Below are positions 19,221 to 30,919 of a DNA stretch of 38,337 nt, piece after piece (within the stretch, counting starts at the first letter, position 1; each line of letters begins with the position of its first letter). The DNA lies in assembly GCA_905479615.1 (NCBI GenBank), contig CAJQNH010000041.1, forward strand, positions 1-38,337. The letters are read 5' to 3'. The notes under the pieces are model-generated. The model was not told where the DNA came from. It worked only from the letters and a program-made list of their open reading frames with translations, and ran no database searches. Position numbers and translations under genes: made by a program. This DNA is from an uncultured Eudoraea sp. (GTDB lineage Bacteria; Bacteroidota; Bacteroidia; Flavobacteriales; Flavobacteriaceae).

Positions 19221-22200
19221 TATTTACTATACCTAATTGCCCCTATGCCGGCCTCCCATAATTTTTTATTATAATCCGGAAGTTCTTTATCCAAAAATTC
19301 ATTCCCTCTGACTTTTAATTGCTCCCATTCTTTGTCCAATTCACTTTTTCGAGACCTGGATGAAGTATTAACTCTTGGTATTGCACTGTTAGTTTCACCT
19401 ATTAGAAATAAGTACTCCGCGGTAAATTTATTTGGAAAGTTTTCCACATCGTCATATGCCTGGGATTTGCGTTGTATCATATCCTCATCCCATGTGTTCA
19501 ACTTGTTATAGAGAATCATCCCAGCCTTCTTAAGAACATTATCTTCAAGGTCATTTATGATACCTTTAAGTTGCGTCTTAGCACTAAAAAGTTTATTTAT
19601 CATCAAATGCATTTGTGTAACCTTTTGCTCCATTTCCGTCATAAATGCATCGTAATCGGCATATTGGCCCTGCTGAGTTTCGAAACCAGGTATTTCAATA
19701 ATTTTAACCGTAGTACTTACGCTTTTGTCTCCCAGCTGTAATTTTAAAGTATAGGTTCCGGGCGGCACCTTATGTCCCCTGAAGTTGGCTTCAATATATA
19801 CATCAGGGATACCCGGAATTATCGGATAACCCATGTCCCATACAAATCTGTTTAAACCTTCTTTTTTAGAAAGAACAGGGGCCGGAGGCGGACCACCACC
19901 GTTGTGCTTTTTATAATTTAGATCTTTTTCAGAACTTAAACTTCGAATTAGCTTTCCTTTTTCATCTAGTATTTCCAGAGAAATTTCTGTAGAATCAGTG
20001 ATCTTGGGCAATTCATAATATAGTACTACCCCATTAGCAGGGTTTACTCCGGAAAAAGGATGCGTTCCATCAAAATTATCCGAATTCCCATTTAAGGGGC
20101 TTTGCCAGGAACCATTGTATGCAGCCTCAGGTTGCATAATTTTTAAATCTCCATTTTGAGTTTTGTATTGGGCAAGTGCTCCGAGGTCATCTAAAATCCA
20201 AAAAGATCTTCCTGAAGTTGCTACAATCAAATCGCCCTGATGCACCTTCAGATCCGTAATGGGTGTAACGGGTAAATTTAGTTGAAACGGCTCCCATAAG
20301 CCTCCTCCATTCCAGGAAATATAGATCCCCTTTTCTGTACCAGCATAAAGAAGGTTTTTACGTGACGTATCTTCCCGAACGACCCTGGTAAAGGAACCGT
20401 AAGGTATTCCGGAACTAATATTTGTCCAACTTTTACCATAATCCGTGGTTTTGTATAACGCAGGAGTGTAGTCATTAAACTTATATCGCGTAGTGGCAAT
20501 ATAAGCAGTCGCCGGGTCATGTGGAGAAACTTCAACAGCATTAACCAAACATTCCTTTAGCCCCTTGGGAGTAACATTTTCCCAGGTATCTCCGCCATCC
20601 TTGGTTAAATGAACAAGGCCATCATCACTCCCTGTCCATAACACTCCCTTCTCATGGGGTGATTCAATAATATGCGCTATTGTGCCATAATTTTCAGCCC
20701 CTACTGCCTCAACGGTATAAGGACCTCCTCCTTTACCTTGCTTCTCGTCCATGTTGCGTGTTAGGTCTGGAGAAATTTCCTCCCAGTTAAGCCCTTTATC
20801 CCTAGTTCGCAAAACCAATTGAGCACAATGATAAAAGGTGTCGGGTTCATGTTGAGATTTTATTATAGGTGCGCTCCAGTTATAAAGGTATTTCATATCC
20901 CTGGCAGCTCTGCCTAAATACTGAATAGGGGCTGCCATTATTTTTGTTTCTGACTTGGTATCCATGTCAAGTAGTTCGATAGTCCCCAAATAATTGCCCC
21001 CCATAACATATCTGGGATTATCAGGGTCAAATGCAAGAAAAGCACTTTCACCACCTGCAGCATAAGTCCAATCGCGTTCAGAAATTTCCCGCCGGCCTAA
21101 TGAAAGACTGGCTATTTTTACAGAGGAATTGTCTTGTTGTCCGCCATAGATGTTATACGGAAAAAGCCTGTCGGTATTTATACGGTAGATTTGAGCAGTG
21201 GGCATAATATCCTGGGTAGACCATGTTTTGCCATTATTATAAGTGATTGCAGCGCCACCATCATCGGCAATAACCATGTTTTTTGAATTGTCGGGATTGA
21301 TCCAGAGATCATGGTAATCACCATGAGTTCCCGTTATCAATTCCCATGATTTTCCGCCGTCAATAGATCTAAATGCAGAAGCACTCATAACATATACAGT
21401 ATTTTCATCATTAGGATCTGGAAATACTTCAATATAGTACCAGGCGCGTTGCACCAATCTGTTATCACCACTAACCATGGTCCATGAACTTCCGGCATTC
21501 TCAGAGACGAACAATCCTCCTTTATCTTGCTCAGAATCACTCTCAATTAATGCATAGACTTTATTAGAATTGGCCGGGCTTACGGCGATAGCCATCTTGC
21601 CCTTTTCTTCTGGCAGACCTTCATGTATTTCGAACCAATTTTCTCCTCCATCAACAGATTTATACAACCCACTTCCAGGTCCCCCGCTAATAACGATATT
21701 TGGTTTCCTCTGATGATGCCACATCGCGGCGTAAAGCACCTCAGGTGTACTGGGATCCATTGAGAGTTCTGAACATCCTGTAAGTGTATTTACAAATAAG
21801 ACTTTCTCCCAGCTATCTCCACCATCAATAGATTTGTAAATTCCGCGTTCTTCATTAGGGCCATAAAGTGCTCCCTGAGCCGCTACATATACAATATCCG
21901 GATTCTTAGGATGAATTACAATACGCGAAATATGCTGAGTTTTACTCAGTCCCACCTTTCTCCACGTTTTTCCTGCATCTGTAGATTTATAAACTCCATC
22001 TCCATATGAGGTCATAACACCTCTTGGTGCGTGTTCTCCCATACCACAGTAAACAACATTTGGGTCAGTGGCTGAGACAGCAACTGCACCTACAGAACCA
22101 GTTTCAAAAAAGCCATCGGAAATATTCTCCCAACGTTGACCGGCATCGGAAGTCTTCCAAAGACCGCCTCCTGTAGTGCCCATATAATAAGTTAAAGGAT

Positions 22201-22354
22201 CTCCTATAACTCCAACCGAAGTAACAGATCTGCCTCCACGAAAAGGACCGATATTCCGATATTTAAGGGGTTCAAAATAAGTTTCTGAATCCTGAGCAAG
22301 GCCCAGGCTAACAACAAATACAAGAACAAGCAGTATATATATATTCTTTATCAT
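19220..22354 (-). CDS. VPS10/sortilin-like beta-propeller protein with Asp-box (BNR) repeats, exported
   Basis: Signal peptide, [18 protein letters not shown], repeated S-x-DGG-x-x-W Asp-boxes, [25 protein letters not shown]. Confidence 0.88.
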   Translation of the reverse strand: MIKNIYILLVLVFVVSLGLAQDSETYFEPLKYRNIGPFRGGRSVTSVGVIGDPLTYYMGTTGGGLWKTSDAGQRWENISDGFFETGSVGAVAVSATDPNVVYCGMGEHAPRGVMTSYGDGVYKSTDAGKTWRKVGLSKTQHISRIVIHPKNPDIVYVAAQGALYGPNEERGIYKSIDGGDSWEKVLFVNTLTGCSELSMDPSTPEVLYAAMWHHQRKPNIVISGGPGSGLYKSVDGGENWFEIHEGLPEEKGKMAIAVSPANSNKVYALIESDSEQDKGGLFVSENAGSSWTMVSGDNRLVQRAWYYIEVFPDPNDENTVYVMSASAFRSIDGGKSWELITGTHGDYHDLWINPDNSKNMVIADDGGAAITYNNGKTWSTQDIMPTAQIYRINTDRLFPYNIYGGQQDNSSVKIASLSLGRREISERDWTYAAGGESAFLAFDPDNPRYVMGGNYLGTIELLDMDTKSETKIMAAPIQYLGRAARDMKYLYNWSAPIIKSQHEPDTFYHCAQLVLRTRDKGLNWEEISPDLTRNMDEKQGKGGGPYTVEAVGAENYGTIAHIIESPHEKGVLWTGSDDGLVHLTKDGGDTWENVTPKGLKECLVNAVEVSPHDPATAYIATTRYKFNDYTPALYKTTDYGKSWTNISSGIPYGSFTRVVREDTSRKNLLYAGTEKGIYISWNGGGLWEPFQLNLPVTPITDLKVHQGDLIVATSGRSFWILDDLGALAQYKTQNGDLKIMQPEAAYNGSWQSPLNGNSDNFDGTHPFSGVNPANGVVLYYELPKITDSTEISLEILDEKGKLIRSLSSEKDLNYKKHNGGGPPPAPVLSKKEGLNRFVWDMGYPIIPGIPDVYIEANFRGHKVPPGTYTLKLQLGDKSVSTTVKIIEIPGFETQQGQYADYDAFMTEMEQKVTQMHLMINKLFSAKTQLKGIINDLEDNVLKKAGMILYNKLNTWDEDMIQRKSQAYDDVENFPNKFTAEYLFLIGETNSAIPRVNTSSRSRKSELDKEWEQLKVRGNEFLDKELPDYNKKLWEAGIGAIRYSK

Positions 22355-22380
22355 TATGGTATGGTATTTCTTATTAATAT

Positions 22381-25300
22381 CTAATCTTCTATGAATAAGT
22401 AATTCAGGTTTAAATCATTAAAGGCCTTATTGAATTCTTTGATTTCCTTATCAACCATTGTATCAAAGGCCTTAAGCTGTGTCTTGATATTTGTAGTCAA
22501 TTCATTTTTTACGGCAATATCCTGCTCAGTTGGCGGAAAATCATCTAAGGAGACCAAACTATTCAAATGTGCCAATTTGTTAGTAAGCCTAATTGGGAAA
22601 TTTAAAGGATCTTGTCCGCTTCGATTTTTAGTTTGATATAATGCCTTTTCAATCTCTTCAAAACCCTTTTTCATTTCATTGGCTTTTTCCACCAAATCCT
22701 TTGTTGTGGAAATTCCCTTATACTGTTTCGTAAAAGCATCTAACTGGGAAGTGATTTTTCTAATTTTTTTTATGGATTGATGTGCATTATCAACTGTTAA
22801 ATTTATGTCGCTGACAAAATCGTATTGCTTTTGCATATCTGCCACAGAAACTTCTGCTCTAGGATCGGGCAAAATAGTAAAGGTTTCGGATATGTCCGTA
22901 CCATTTCTGTTCAAATAAACTTTATAAGATCCGGGAACTGCCTTTGCACCATCCAAATTGGCCGACCATAAAATCATGCCATCCAGTTTTTCCGCTCCTT
23001 TACCTCGCGTATCCCAAACATGAGTATTCCCTTCTTTTTTAACTTTTAACTTTTTATCCTTTTTATCACTATAAGTGCTAAAATTAGCCAGAGTATCGCC
23101 CGACATAGACGTGTAAGTTAGCGCAATACTATCTTTCTTATCCCAGTCTTTTAGGTAAAATTGAGTCACTACGCCTCCCGGATGGTTTTGCCCTTCCGTT
23201 TTAGAAGGTTTACTTGCTGCCCGCCCTTTGGTCCTGTATGCGTCTTTTGGCTTAAAAAGCACTGTAGCGGCATTTTTTTTCGCCGTATCAAGTTGATGCA
23301 GTACCGTAAGGTCGTCTATAATCCATAGACTGCGCCCCTGGGTTGCTACAATAAGGTTATCATCCTTGATAGTAAGATCCGTTACAGGAACTATGGGTAA
23401 ATTAAGTTGAAAAGCCTGCCAGTTTTGCCCGTCATTAAAACTAATATACATCCCGGTTTCTGTTCCCGCATATAGGAGACCCCTTCTTTTTGAGTCTTCC
23501 CTGAGAACCCGGGTAAAGTGCTCTTTATTTATACCGTTCGTTATTTTTATCCAGGTTTTTCCAAAATCAGTGGTTTTGTATAAGTACGGTTCAAAGTCAC
23601 CCAACTTATAGCGTGTAGCAGCTACATAACAAGTTCCTTCATCAAAAGCCGAAGGCTCAATACTGTTTATCATACTCCATTCGGGCATGCCGGAAGGCGT
23701 GACATTTTCCCAACTTTCACCCCCATTGCGGGATATATGAATAAGTCCGTCATCACTCCCCACCCAAAGCAGGCCTTCTTTAAGTGGACTTTCATTTGCT
23801 GCAAAAATGGTGCAATAATACTCAACTCCGGTATTGTCCTGTGTAATTGGTCCCCCGCTTGAGAGAAGTTTATCCGGGTCATTTCTGGTTAAATCCCCAC
23901 TTAAAAGTTTCCAGCTCTCTCCCTCATTCTCACTTACATGAACGTGATTGGAAAAGGTGTATAGTTTCTTTGGATTATGTTTACTAAAAATAATAGGGAA
24001 ATTCCATTGAAAACGGTACTTCATTCCTTCGGCACCATAGCCCATTGGATTGTCGGGCCAAACATTCACTCCGCGAACGGTTCCGGTTTTGTGATTCACC
24101 CTTGTTAAAAAACCTCCGTAGCTTCCACCATAAACAATGTCATTATTTAAAGGGTCTACGGCAATGTGTGCCGATTCACCCCCGGCGGTTTCTTCCCAAT
24201 CATCATCACTAATACTTCCACCATCACTTCGATGTTCAATACGGATTGTTGAATTATCCTGTTGGGCCGCATAGATTCGAAATGGAAAATTGTTATCAGT
24301 GGTAACCCTGTAAAACTGAGCTGTAGGTTGATTGTAATAACTACTCCACGTTTCACCTCCATCATATGAAATCTGAGCTCCGCCATCATCCCCAATAATC
24401 ATGCGTTTTGAGTTTTCAGGTGCTATCCATAAGTCGTGATGATCTCCATGCGGTGCATTGAAAGTGTTAAAAGACTTGCCGCCGTCTGTAGATTTATGGT
24501 AACGTACATTTAAAACATAAACAACATCTTCGTCTTCTGTATCGGCGTACAATCTGGTATAATACCATGCCCTTTGTCTTAACTTTCTTTCACTGTTAAG
24601 CTGTGTCCATTTTTTACCTCCGTCTTCACTTCTATAAAGACCTCCTTTTTCCTTTTGCTCAACGATAGCCCAAACGCGTTCAGAATTTTTAGGGGATATC
24701 GTTACACCTATAATTCCCAAGGTATCCGCTGGGAACCCTTCGTTTTTTGAAACCTCACTCCAGGTTTCTCCGCTATCTGTACTTTTCCATAACGCAGAGC
24801 CATCCCCGCCACTGCTTAAGCTATAAGGTGTCCTTTTGGCTCTCCATGTAGAAGCAAACAAAATTCTTGGATTGTTAGGATCCATGACCAGGTCAACCGC
24901 GCCTGCTTGCTCATTTACAAAAAGGGTGTTACGCCAGGTAATACCCCCATCTGTACTCTTGTAAATACCACGGTCCTTAGTAGGTTTATAAATATTCCCC
25001 AATACGGCAGCGTATACTATATCCGGGTTATTTGGATGAATCCGGATACGCGGAACGTGCCTGCTTTTTTGAAGGCCTACAGACTTCCATGTCTTACCTG
25101 CATCCTCAGTTTTCCAGACACCATAACCAGAAGATACATTCCCCCGTAAAGTTTTTTCACCACCGCCAACGTAAATTACATTAGGATCACTTTTCGCTAC
25201 TTCCACTGCGCCAATGCTGCCTCCAAAAAATCCATCTGAAATATTTTTCCAACTCCTGCCACCATCTGTTGTTTTCCAAACACCACCTCCGGTTGAGCCA

Positions 25301-25518
25301 AAATAAAATAGATTTGGCTCTCCGGGCACTCCCGTAACCGCCGCAGATCTCCCGCCGCGAAATGGGCCTACCAATCTATATTCAAGGCTTGAATATAGTG
25401 CTTCAGGGTATCCAATTTGTGTATTGGTGTTATTGCGTTTTTTTTGAGCTTTTGCAAAAGAAATGAAAAGGAGAGCCGCCAAAAGTATTAAGCCGGTCTT
25501 TGCCGATATGATTTTCAT
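22381..25518 (-). CDS. VPS10/sortilin-like beta-propeller protein, tandem paralogue of the preceding gene
   Basis: [49 protein letters not shown], many Asp-boxes; colinear with 19220-22354. Confidence 0.88.
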   Translation of the reverse strand: MKIISAKTGLILLAALLFISFAKAQKKRNNTNTQIGYPEALYSSLEYRLVGPFRGGRSAAVTGVPGEPNLFYFGSTGGGVWKTTDGGRSWKNISDGFFGGSIGAVEVAKSDPNVIYVGGGEKTLRGNVSSGYGVWKTEDAGKTWKSVGLQKSRHVPRIRIHPNNPDIVYAAVLGNIYKPTKDRGIYKSTDGGITWRNTLFVNEQAGAVDLVMDPNNPRILFASTWRAKRTPYSLSSGGDGSALWKSTDSGETWSEVSKNEGFPADTLGIIGVTISPKNSERVWAIVEQKEKGGLYRSEDGGKKWTQLNSERKLRQRAWYYTRLYADTEDEDVVYVLNVRYHKSTDGGKSFNTFNAPHGDHHDLWIAPENSKRMIIGDDGGAQISYDGGETWSSYYNQPTAQFYRVTTDNNFPFRIYAAQQDNSTIRIEHRSDGGSISDDDWEETAGGESAHIAVDPLNNDIVYGGSYGGFLTRVNHKTGTVRGVNVWPDNPMGYGAEGMKYRFQWNFPIIFSKHNPKKLYTFSNHVHVSENEGESWKLLSGDLTRNDPDKLLSSGGPITQDNTGVEYYCTIFAANESPLKEGLLWVGSDDGLIHISRNGGESWENVTPSGMPEWSMINSIEPSAFDEGTCYVAATRYKLGDFEPYLYKTTDFGKTWIKITNGINKEHFTRVLREDSKRRGLLYAGTETGMYISFNDGQNWQAFQLNLPIVPVTDLTIKDDNLIVATQGRSLWIIDDLTVLHQLDTAKKNAATVLFKPKDAYRTKGRAASKPSKTEGQNHPGGVVTQFYLKDWDKKDSIALTYTSMSGDTLANFSTYSDKKDKKLKVKKEGNTHVWDTRGKGAEKLDGMILWSANLDGAKAVPGSYKVYLNRNGTDISETFTILPDPRAEVSVADMQKQYDFVSDINLTVDNAHQSIKKIRKITSQLDAFTKQYKGISTTKDLVEKANEMKKGFEEIEKALYQTKNRSGQDPLNFPIRLTNKLAHLNSLVSLDDFPPTEQDIAVKNELTTNIKTQLKAFDTMVDKEIKEFNKAFNDLNLNYLFIED

Positions 25519-25544
25519 ATTATTTTGTTAGAATTAGTCCGTCT

Positions 25545-25566
25545 AAATGTAGGGAAAATGTAGGGA
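25545..25566. repeat. 11-bp perfect tandem duplication
   Basis: AAATGTAGGGA AAATGTAGGGA, 27-48 nt upstream of the start codon of the 22381-25518 gene. Confidence 0.8.
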
Positions 25567-25802
25567 ATTGAAAATGAATTTTAGAACAGATTTTTTTTCC
25601 GGATAAACTTATTAAGTGTACTTTTTATATAATAAAAGCTACTATTTACACGTGATTTGAATATAACATGCAGAAATAATCGCTAATTTTAGCTCAGAGT
25701 AATCTTTCTGATAGATTAAAAGCTTATAGGTAAGCCAAATTGGTAACAATACAACCGAAAACGGGAGATTAATAGATGCAATAAAATTTTATAGAATAGT
25801 TT

Positions 25803-26690
25803 ATGATATTAGAGAAGAGAATCCCATTGCGGTATTGGATAATGGAAATAAAATGGGATCTGCTCATTGTAAGTGTGTTTTCGGTAATTATCTATGTTAT
25901 TAAACTTTATTTAATCAGCCTGGATATTCCATTAAGTATAGGGACATTTTTAGGAACAGCCATTGCCTTGTTATTATCCTTTAAACTATCACAATCCTAT
26001 GAACGTTGGTGGGAAGCCCGAAAAATTTGGGGGGCTATAGTTAATGATTCCAGGACATTGGTGATACAGCTAAAACAATTTAGTGAAAAATCCGATAACA
26101 GTATTCTGAAAACTATGGCATATCGTCAGATCGCCTGGTGCTACGCGCTTGGACAGTATTTGAGAAAACTGGATGGGCTTGATTTTCTAAAAGAATTTAT
26201 TTCCGAAGATGAAATGATATTAATAAATCAAAATAACCATGGGCCTTTGACACTGCTTGATCATCACGGGCGCGATGTAAAGACCCTCCACAAAAGAAAA
26301 TCACTAAATGACTTTCAACAAGTACAATTAGATAATACAATATTGAGACTTACGGCCTCTATGGGCATGGCTGAGCGAATAAAAAACACGGTTTTTCCCA
26401 GAACATACAGAAATGTTCTGCACTTTTTTATCTATATCTTTTTGTTGTTGTTGTCTCTGGCACTTGAAAATATCTATGGTTTTTTGGAGGTTCCATTATT
26501 GGTTTTAATTTCCATTCCTTTTTTTATGCTTGAGAAAATTGCATTTGTCATTCAGGACCCTTTCGAAAATAAACCTACAGATACGGCTATGACGAGCATT
26601 GCGCGTGCTATTGAGATAAATATTAAGGAACTTCTGGGGGAAAAAGAATTACCTGAACCTTTAAAGAATAAAGGGTTTTATATTATGTGA
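25803..26690 (+). CDS. Bestrophin-family (UPF0187) membrane protein
   Basis: GTFLGTAIALLLSFKLSQSYERWWEARKIWGAIVNDSR and DPFENKPTDTAMTSIAR are hallmark bestrophin motifs. Confidence 0.93.
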   Translation: MILEKRIPLRYWIMEIKWDLLIVSVFSVIIYVIKLYLISLDIPLSIGTFLGTAIALLLSFKLSQSYERWWEARKIWGAIVNDSRTLVIQLKQFSEKSDNSILKTMAYRQIAWCYALGQYLRKLDGLDFLKEFISEDEMILINQNNHGPLTLLDHHGRDVKTLHKRKSLNDFQQVQLDNTILRLTASMGMAERIKNTVFPRTYRNVLHFFIYIFLLLLSLALENIYGFLEVPLLVLISIPFFMLEKIAFVIQDPFENKPTDTAMTSIARAIEINIKELLGEKELPEPLKNKGFYIM

Positions 26691-26724
26691 TTGTCTTCCA
26701 ATTCCTTTTTTAAATGTAAATCTT

Positions 26725-28206
26725 ATGTTTTTATACTTATTTAAAAAGTTATCCCAACCAATTAATTATCTTAACAATATTCTCAATCAAAAGTATGTTC
26801 TACTAGCGATTTTTATTGTTCCAGTAATTTTCTTAGGCTGTAAGGGAGAGTCCGGTTCAGAAAGTGCCGTAACAACAGCGAAAATATATCGCACTTCCCT
26901 AGACCAATCCCAATTATTAAAAGAAGCCGATATTAAGAAGAGTGATATTTCTGCAACCACTTCCGTTGGAGCAACTATTACCCTGGATCCTTCTACTTCT
27001 TACCAGGTAATGGATGGTTTCGGTTATACGCTTACTGGTGGTAGCGCCTTGCATTTACAAAAGATGACTGCTCTTTCCAGAAGCAAGATTATAGAAGAAC
27101 TTTTTGGTAAAGGTCCTAAAAGTATTGGCGTGAGTTATTTAAGAGTAAGTATTGGCGCCTCGGATCTGGATGAATATCCCTGGTCCTACAACGACCTTCC
27201 AACAGGAGAATCTGATCCTGATCTGGAACATTTTTCAATGGCCTACGATACACTTTATCTGATACCAACTTTAAAGGAAATACTTAAAATTTCACCCCAA
27301 ATAAAAATTATGGGTTCACCCTGGTCACCACCGGCATGGATGAAGGATAATAAAGATACACGTGGTGGCAGCCTGATAAAAGAATACTATCCAGCCTACG
27401 CAAATTATTTTGTAAAATACATAAAAGCGATGGAAGCTGAGGGCATAACAATTGATGCTATTACCGTTCAAAATGAACCTTTGCATCCCGGCAATAATCC
27501 AAGCCTATTAATGTTAGCCAAAGATCAGGGGGAATTTGTAAAAAATCATTTGGGACCTGCTTTTAAAGAAAACGGAATTGAAACTAAAATAATCCTTTAT
27601 GACCATAACGCAGACAGGCCAGACTATCCTATTTCTATTCTGGACGATCCAAAAGCTGCACAATACGTAGACGGCTCAGCATTTCATTTATATGGAGGCA
27701 CTATAGATGCCTTGTCTAAAGTTCATAATGCACATCCTGAGAAACATCTCTATTTTACTGAACAATGGATAGGTGCTCCAGGTAATTTTGAAGAGAATCT
27801 TAGTTGGCATATAGAAAATCTTATTATTGGAGCACCGCGGAATTGGAGCCGAAACGTATTGCAATGGAACCTTGCAGCTGATGAAAATCAACAACCTCAT
27901 ACAGATCGAGGTGGCTGTACCCGTTGTCTTGGAGCTATTACCATTAAAGGTGATAGTATCACCAGAAATCCGGCCTACTATATCATTGCCCATGCTTCAA
28001 AATTTGTACCTCCTGGTTCTGTTAGAATAGATTCTAACCAGGAAGAGAAACTACTTAATGTGGCCTATCGCACTCCAGAAAATAAAACAGTAGTAATTTT
28101 GCAAAATATGAAAAATGAGACTATTACTGTTGAACTCAATAAAGAAGAAGAAAAGTTAATAATAACTTTAGGCGGTAAGGATATAGCTACATTGGTTTGG
28201 GAATAA
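26725..28206 (+). CDS. Glycoside hydrolase family 30 (glucosylceramidase-like) lipoprotein
   Basis: Lipobox-like IFLGC; GFGYTLTGGSA, MGSPWSPPAWMKDN, acid/base TVQNEP, nucleophile YFTEQWIG. Confidence 0.92.
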   Translation: MFLYLFKKLSQPINYLNNILNQKYVLLAIFIVPVIFLGCKGESGSESAVTTAKIYRTSLDQSQLLKEADIKKSDISATTSVGATITLDPSTSYQVMDGFGYTLTGGSALHLQKMTALSRSKIIEELFGKGPKSIGVSYLRVSIGASDLDEYPWSYNDLPTGESDPDLEHFSMAYDTLYLIPTLKEILKISPQIKIMGSPWSPPAWMKDNKDTRGGSLIKEYYPAYANYFVKYIKAMEAEGITIDAITVQNEPLHPGNNPSLLMLAKDQGEFVKNHLGPAFKENGIETKIILYDHNADRPDYPISILDDPKAAQYVDGSAFHLYGGTIDALSKVHNAHPEKHLYFTEQWIGAPGNFEENLSWHIENLIIGAPRNWSRNVLQWNLAADENQQPHTDRGGCTRCLGAITIKGDSITRNPAYYIIAHASKFVPPGSVRIDSNQEEKLLNVAYRTPENKTVVILQNMKNETITVELNKEEEKLIITLGGKDIATLVWE

Positions 28207-28212
28207 TAGAAT

Positions 28213-29589
28213 TCAGACTAGTACCTTTTTTACTTCTTTTCTTAAATAAAAACCGGTAACCAGGGTTGATAATACATCCGCAATAGGGAAGGAGATCCAA
28301 ACACCCAATTCCCCCAAATAATTTGGCAAAGTCAGGATTAAAGGAATAAAAAAGAATCCTTGCCGCGTTAAAGTAAGGAGCAAGGCCGGAACTGCTTTTC
28401 CAACGGCTTGAAAATATGCAGCCCCTATTAGCTGAAGTGCTATAATAGGTGTTGCGGCAAAAACCCATCGCATTGCTGAAGGAGTATGTTCCAATACAAA
28501 GGCATTTGTTGCTATTTCCAGGGCGGACATATTTGGTTTATCGCTTAAAAATAAAGCTGCAATCTCTGCAGGAAAAATCATTAGAAGCACAAAGACCAGG
28601 GTAGCTACCAAGGCGGCATATATGATAGCAGTCTTTATTGATTCCTTTACCCTATCATACTTTTGGGCCCCATAGTTATAGCTTGCAATAGGAAGGAATC
28701 CTTGGGTAACACCAAATACAGGGAAAAGGGCAAACATTAGCATTCGTCCAATAATGGCATATACTGCTACCATCGGCTCACCTCCAAGAGCAAACAAAAT
28801 ATTGTTCATGAGCAAATAGGTGATACTTGTTACCGCTTGCCGTGAGAGGGTTACAAATCCCAGACCTCCTATTTCCCGTAAAATATCTCTATTTAATCCG
28901 AAATGTGACCAATTAATCTTTAATTCAGAATTTTTGGATCTGAAAAAATAAAAAATATAGGCAAAACACATAAGATAACCTGCCGTAGTCGCCCAGGCTG
29001 CTCCTGCCATGCCCCAATCAAATACATAAATGAATATATAGTCTAATACAAGATTGCCTATTGATGGAATAATCATGGCAATCATAGCAGACTTAGGTTT
29101 CCCTTCAGCCCGAATGACTGTATTACCCATCATACAAAGAGCTAAAAAAGGCACTCCGTATAACACTATGGTATAGTAAATCTTTGCCGGATCAAATATG
29201 GCCCCCTTGCCCCCGAATGCAGGAATTAAACCATCAACAAAGTAAAGACCTAAAACCACCATGGAAATGGTGACCAAGAAAGTTAGCGTAATCTGATTCC
29301 CAAAGGTTTTTAGTGCCTTCTCTTTATGATCTGCACCAAGAGCCCGGGATATTATACTGCTGCCCCCAATCCCAATTGCCATTCCCAATGCTGCTATAAA
29401 AAAAGAAACCGGCAGAACTACATTAATGGCTGCTATGGCAATAGAACCAATCCAGTTGCCGACGAATATAGTATCAACTAATATATTGAGCGACATCACA
29501 AGAATGCCTATTGAAGCGGGAACTGCTTGTCTAATAAGGAGTTTTCCTATGGGTTCCGTCCCTAATTGATCTGCGGTGACTTTCGCCAT
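28213..29589 (-). CDS. MATE-family efflux transporter
   Basis: 458 aa, ~12 TM helices; PASIGILVMSLNILVDTIFVGNWIG and FGVTQGFLPIASYNYGA motifs. Confidence 0.93.
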   Translation of the reverse strand: MAKVTADQLGTEPIGKLLIRQAVPASIGILVMSLNILVDTIFVGNWIGSIAIAAINVVLPVSFFIAALGMAIGIGGSSIISRALGADHKEKALKTFGNQITLTFLVTISMVVLGLYFVDGLIPAFGGKGAIFDPAKIYYTIVLYGVPFLALCMMGNTVIRAEGKPKSAMIAMIIPSIGNLVLDYIFIYVFDWGMAGAAWATTAGYLMCFAYIFYFFRSKNSELKINWSHFGLNRDILREIGGLGFVTLSRQAVTSITYLLMNNILFALGGEPMVAVYAIIGRMLMFALFPVFGVTQGFLPIASYNYGAQKYDRVKESIKTAIIYAALVATLVFVLLMIFPAEIAALFLSDKPNMSALEIATNAFVLEHTPSAMRWVFAATPIIALQLIGAAYFQAVGKAVPALLLTLTRQGFFFIPLILTLPNYLGELGVWISFPIADVLSTLVTGFYLRKEVKKVLV

Positions 29590-29676
29590 TATTGCGCAAT
29601 GATTATGAAATTAAACATATACTGTTAGATGATTTCACCCTTTATAATTCCAATGATAATAAATGAATACTAGGTA

Positions 29677-30708
29677 TTAAACCGGAAGTGTTTCATTTTT
29701 ATGCCAATTATTTATCCATTCAGCCATTAGAGTCACCCAGGGATCACTTTCATTTAAGCAAGGAATATGAATATAATCCTCACCTCCCGCTTCCATGAAT
29801 TGTTCCTTGCCTTCCATAGCAATTTCTTCAAGAGTCTCGAGACAATCACTTACAAAAGCAGGTGTAATCACAGCAAGTTTCTTAACTCCTGCTTTTGCAA
29901 GACGTTCAAACTCAAAATCTGTATAAGGTTTTAACCAAGGATCTCCGGCGAGTCGCGATTGAAAAGAAGTACTCACTTTGTCTTCGTCCAGATTTAATTC
30001 CGCCTTTACCAATTCTGTGGTATCATAACACTGATGTCTATAACACGTATTGTGTGCCACGGAGTTTATTTGGCAACAACTCCCATCTATTTTGCAGTGG
30101 AATTTAGTTGGATCCGACTTTCTGATGTGCCGTTCGGGAATACCGTGATATGAAAATAATATATGATCATAATCAAAGTTTTTTAGTTCCTTCATAATTC
30201 GTTCAGAAAGTACTTTTATGTAATCCGAATTTTTATAAAACGCGGGTAAGGTGGTAATTTTTATATCCGGAAAATGTACCTGCTGTTCCTGCATAGTTTT
30301 AACTACAACAGTCTCATAAGAAGACATGGCATAGTGAGGGTAAAGTGGCACCAGTAATATTTCACTCACTCCTTTGTCCTTTAATTCCTTTAATGCGTTC
30401 TTAATACTCATTGAGCCATAGCGCATCCCCAGGGCAACTGGAAGATCTGTTTGCTGCTGGACTTTAGATGCAAAACGTTCTGAAATTACTATTAAAGGAG
30501 ATCCTTCTTTCCACCATATCTTAGCATATGCTTTTGCCGATTTCTTTGGACGTGTTTGCAGAATAATTCCACGAACCAGCAGGTTACGCAGCCAGTTAGG
30601 CACATCAATTACCCGCTCATCCATCAAAAACTCATCCAGATATGGTTTTACTTCTTTTGCAGTAGGACCATCCGGAGATCCTAAGTTCACTAGTAATACG
30701 CCCTTCAT
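29677..30708 (-). CDS. hemH: Ferrochelatase
   Basis: GVLLVNLGSPDGP, ILFSYHGIPERHIRKSDP, TSFQSRLAGDPWLKPYTD, TPAFVSDCLETLEEI. Confidence 0.96.
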   Translation of the reverse strand: MKGVLLVNLGSPDGPTAKEVKPYLDEFLMDERVIDVPNWLRNLLVRGIILQTRPKKSAKAYAKIWWKEGSPLIVISERFASKVQQQTDLPVALGMRYGSMSIKNALKELKDKGVSEILLVPLYPHYAMSSYETVVVKTMQEQQVHFPDIKITTLPAFYKNSDYIKVLSERIMKELKNFDYDHILFSYHGIPERHIRKSDPTKFHCKIDGSCCQINSVAHNTCYRHQCYDTTELVKAELNLDEDKVSTSFQSRLAGDPWLKPYTDFEFERLAKAGVKKLAVITPAFVSDCLETLEEIAMEGKEQFMEAGGEDYIHIPCLNESDPWVTLMAEWINNWHKNETLPV

Positions 30709-30740
30709 AATTCTTTTTTATGCTATTTTTTTTAACAATA

Positions 30741-30748
30741 CAAAAATA
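30741..30748 (-). promoter_or_regulatory. Candidate -7 box (TATTTTTG) for hemH
   Basis: Exact TAnnTTTG on the minus strand 33 nt upstream of the hemH ATG; a TTTA lies ~21 nt further upstream. Confidence 0.4.
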
Positions 30749-30919
30749 CTACTTGGAATGAAACACCGTTAAATTAAGACGAATACTTTTCTGATGACCA
30801 TATAAGTAATCCCTATGGAGCTAACCACTCCAAGCGGAAATTTATCCAAAATTGCTTAGAGATTAGAAAATATTCCAACCTCCGTTAAATTACATGAGGC
30901 CCCAAACAAACCAAAAATA

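Noticed and set aside
19472-19741. 89-aa plus-strand ORF
   Set aside because: Antisense to the VPS10-like gene; shadow ORF.
27688-28030. 101-aa minus ORF and 67-aa plus ORF within GH30
   Set aside because: Overlap the catalytic nucleophile region of a clear GH30 gene in other frames.
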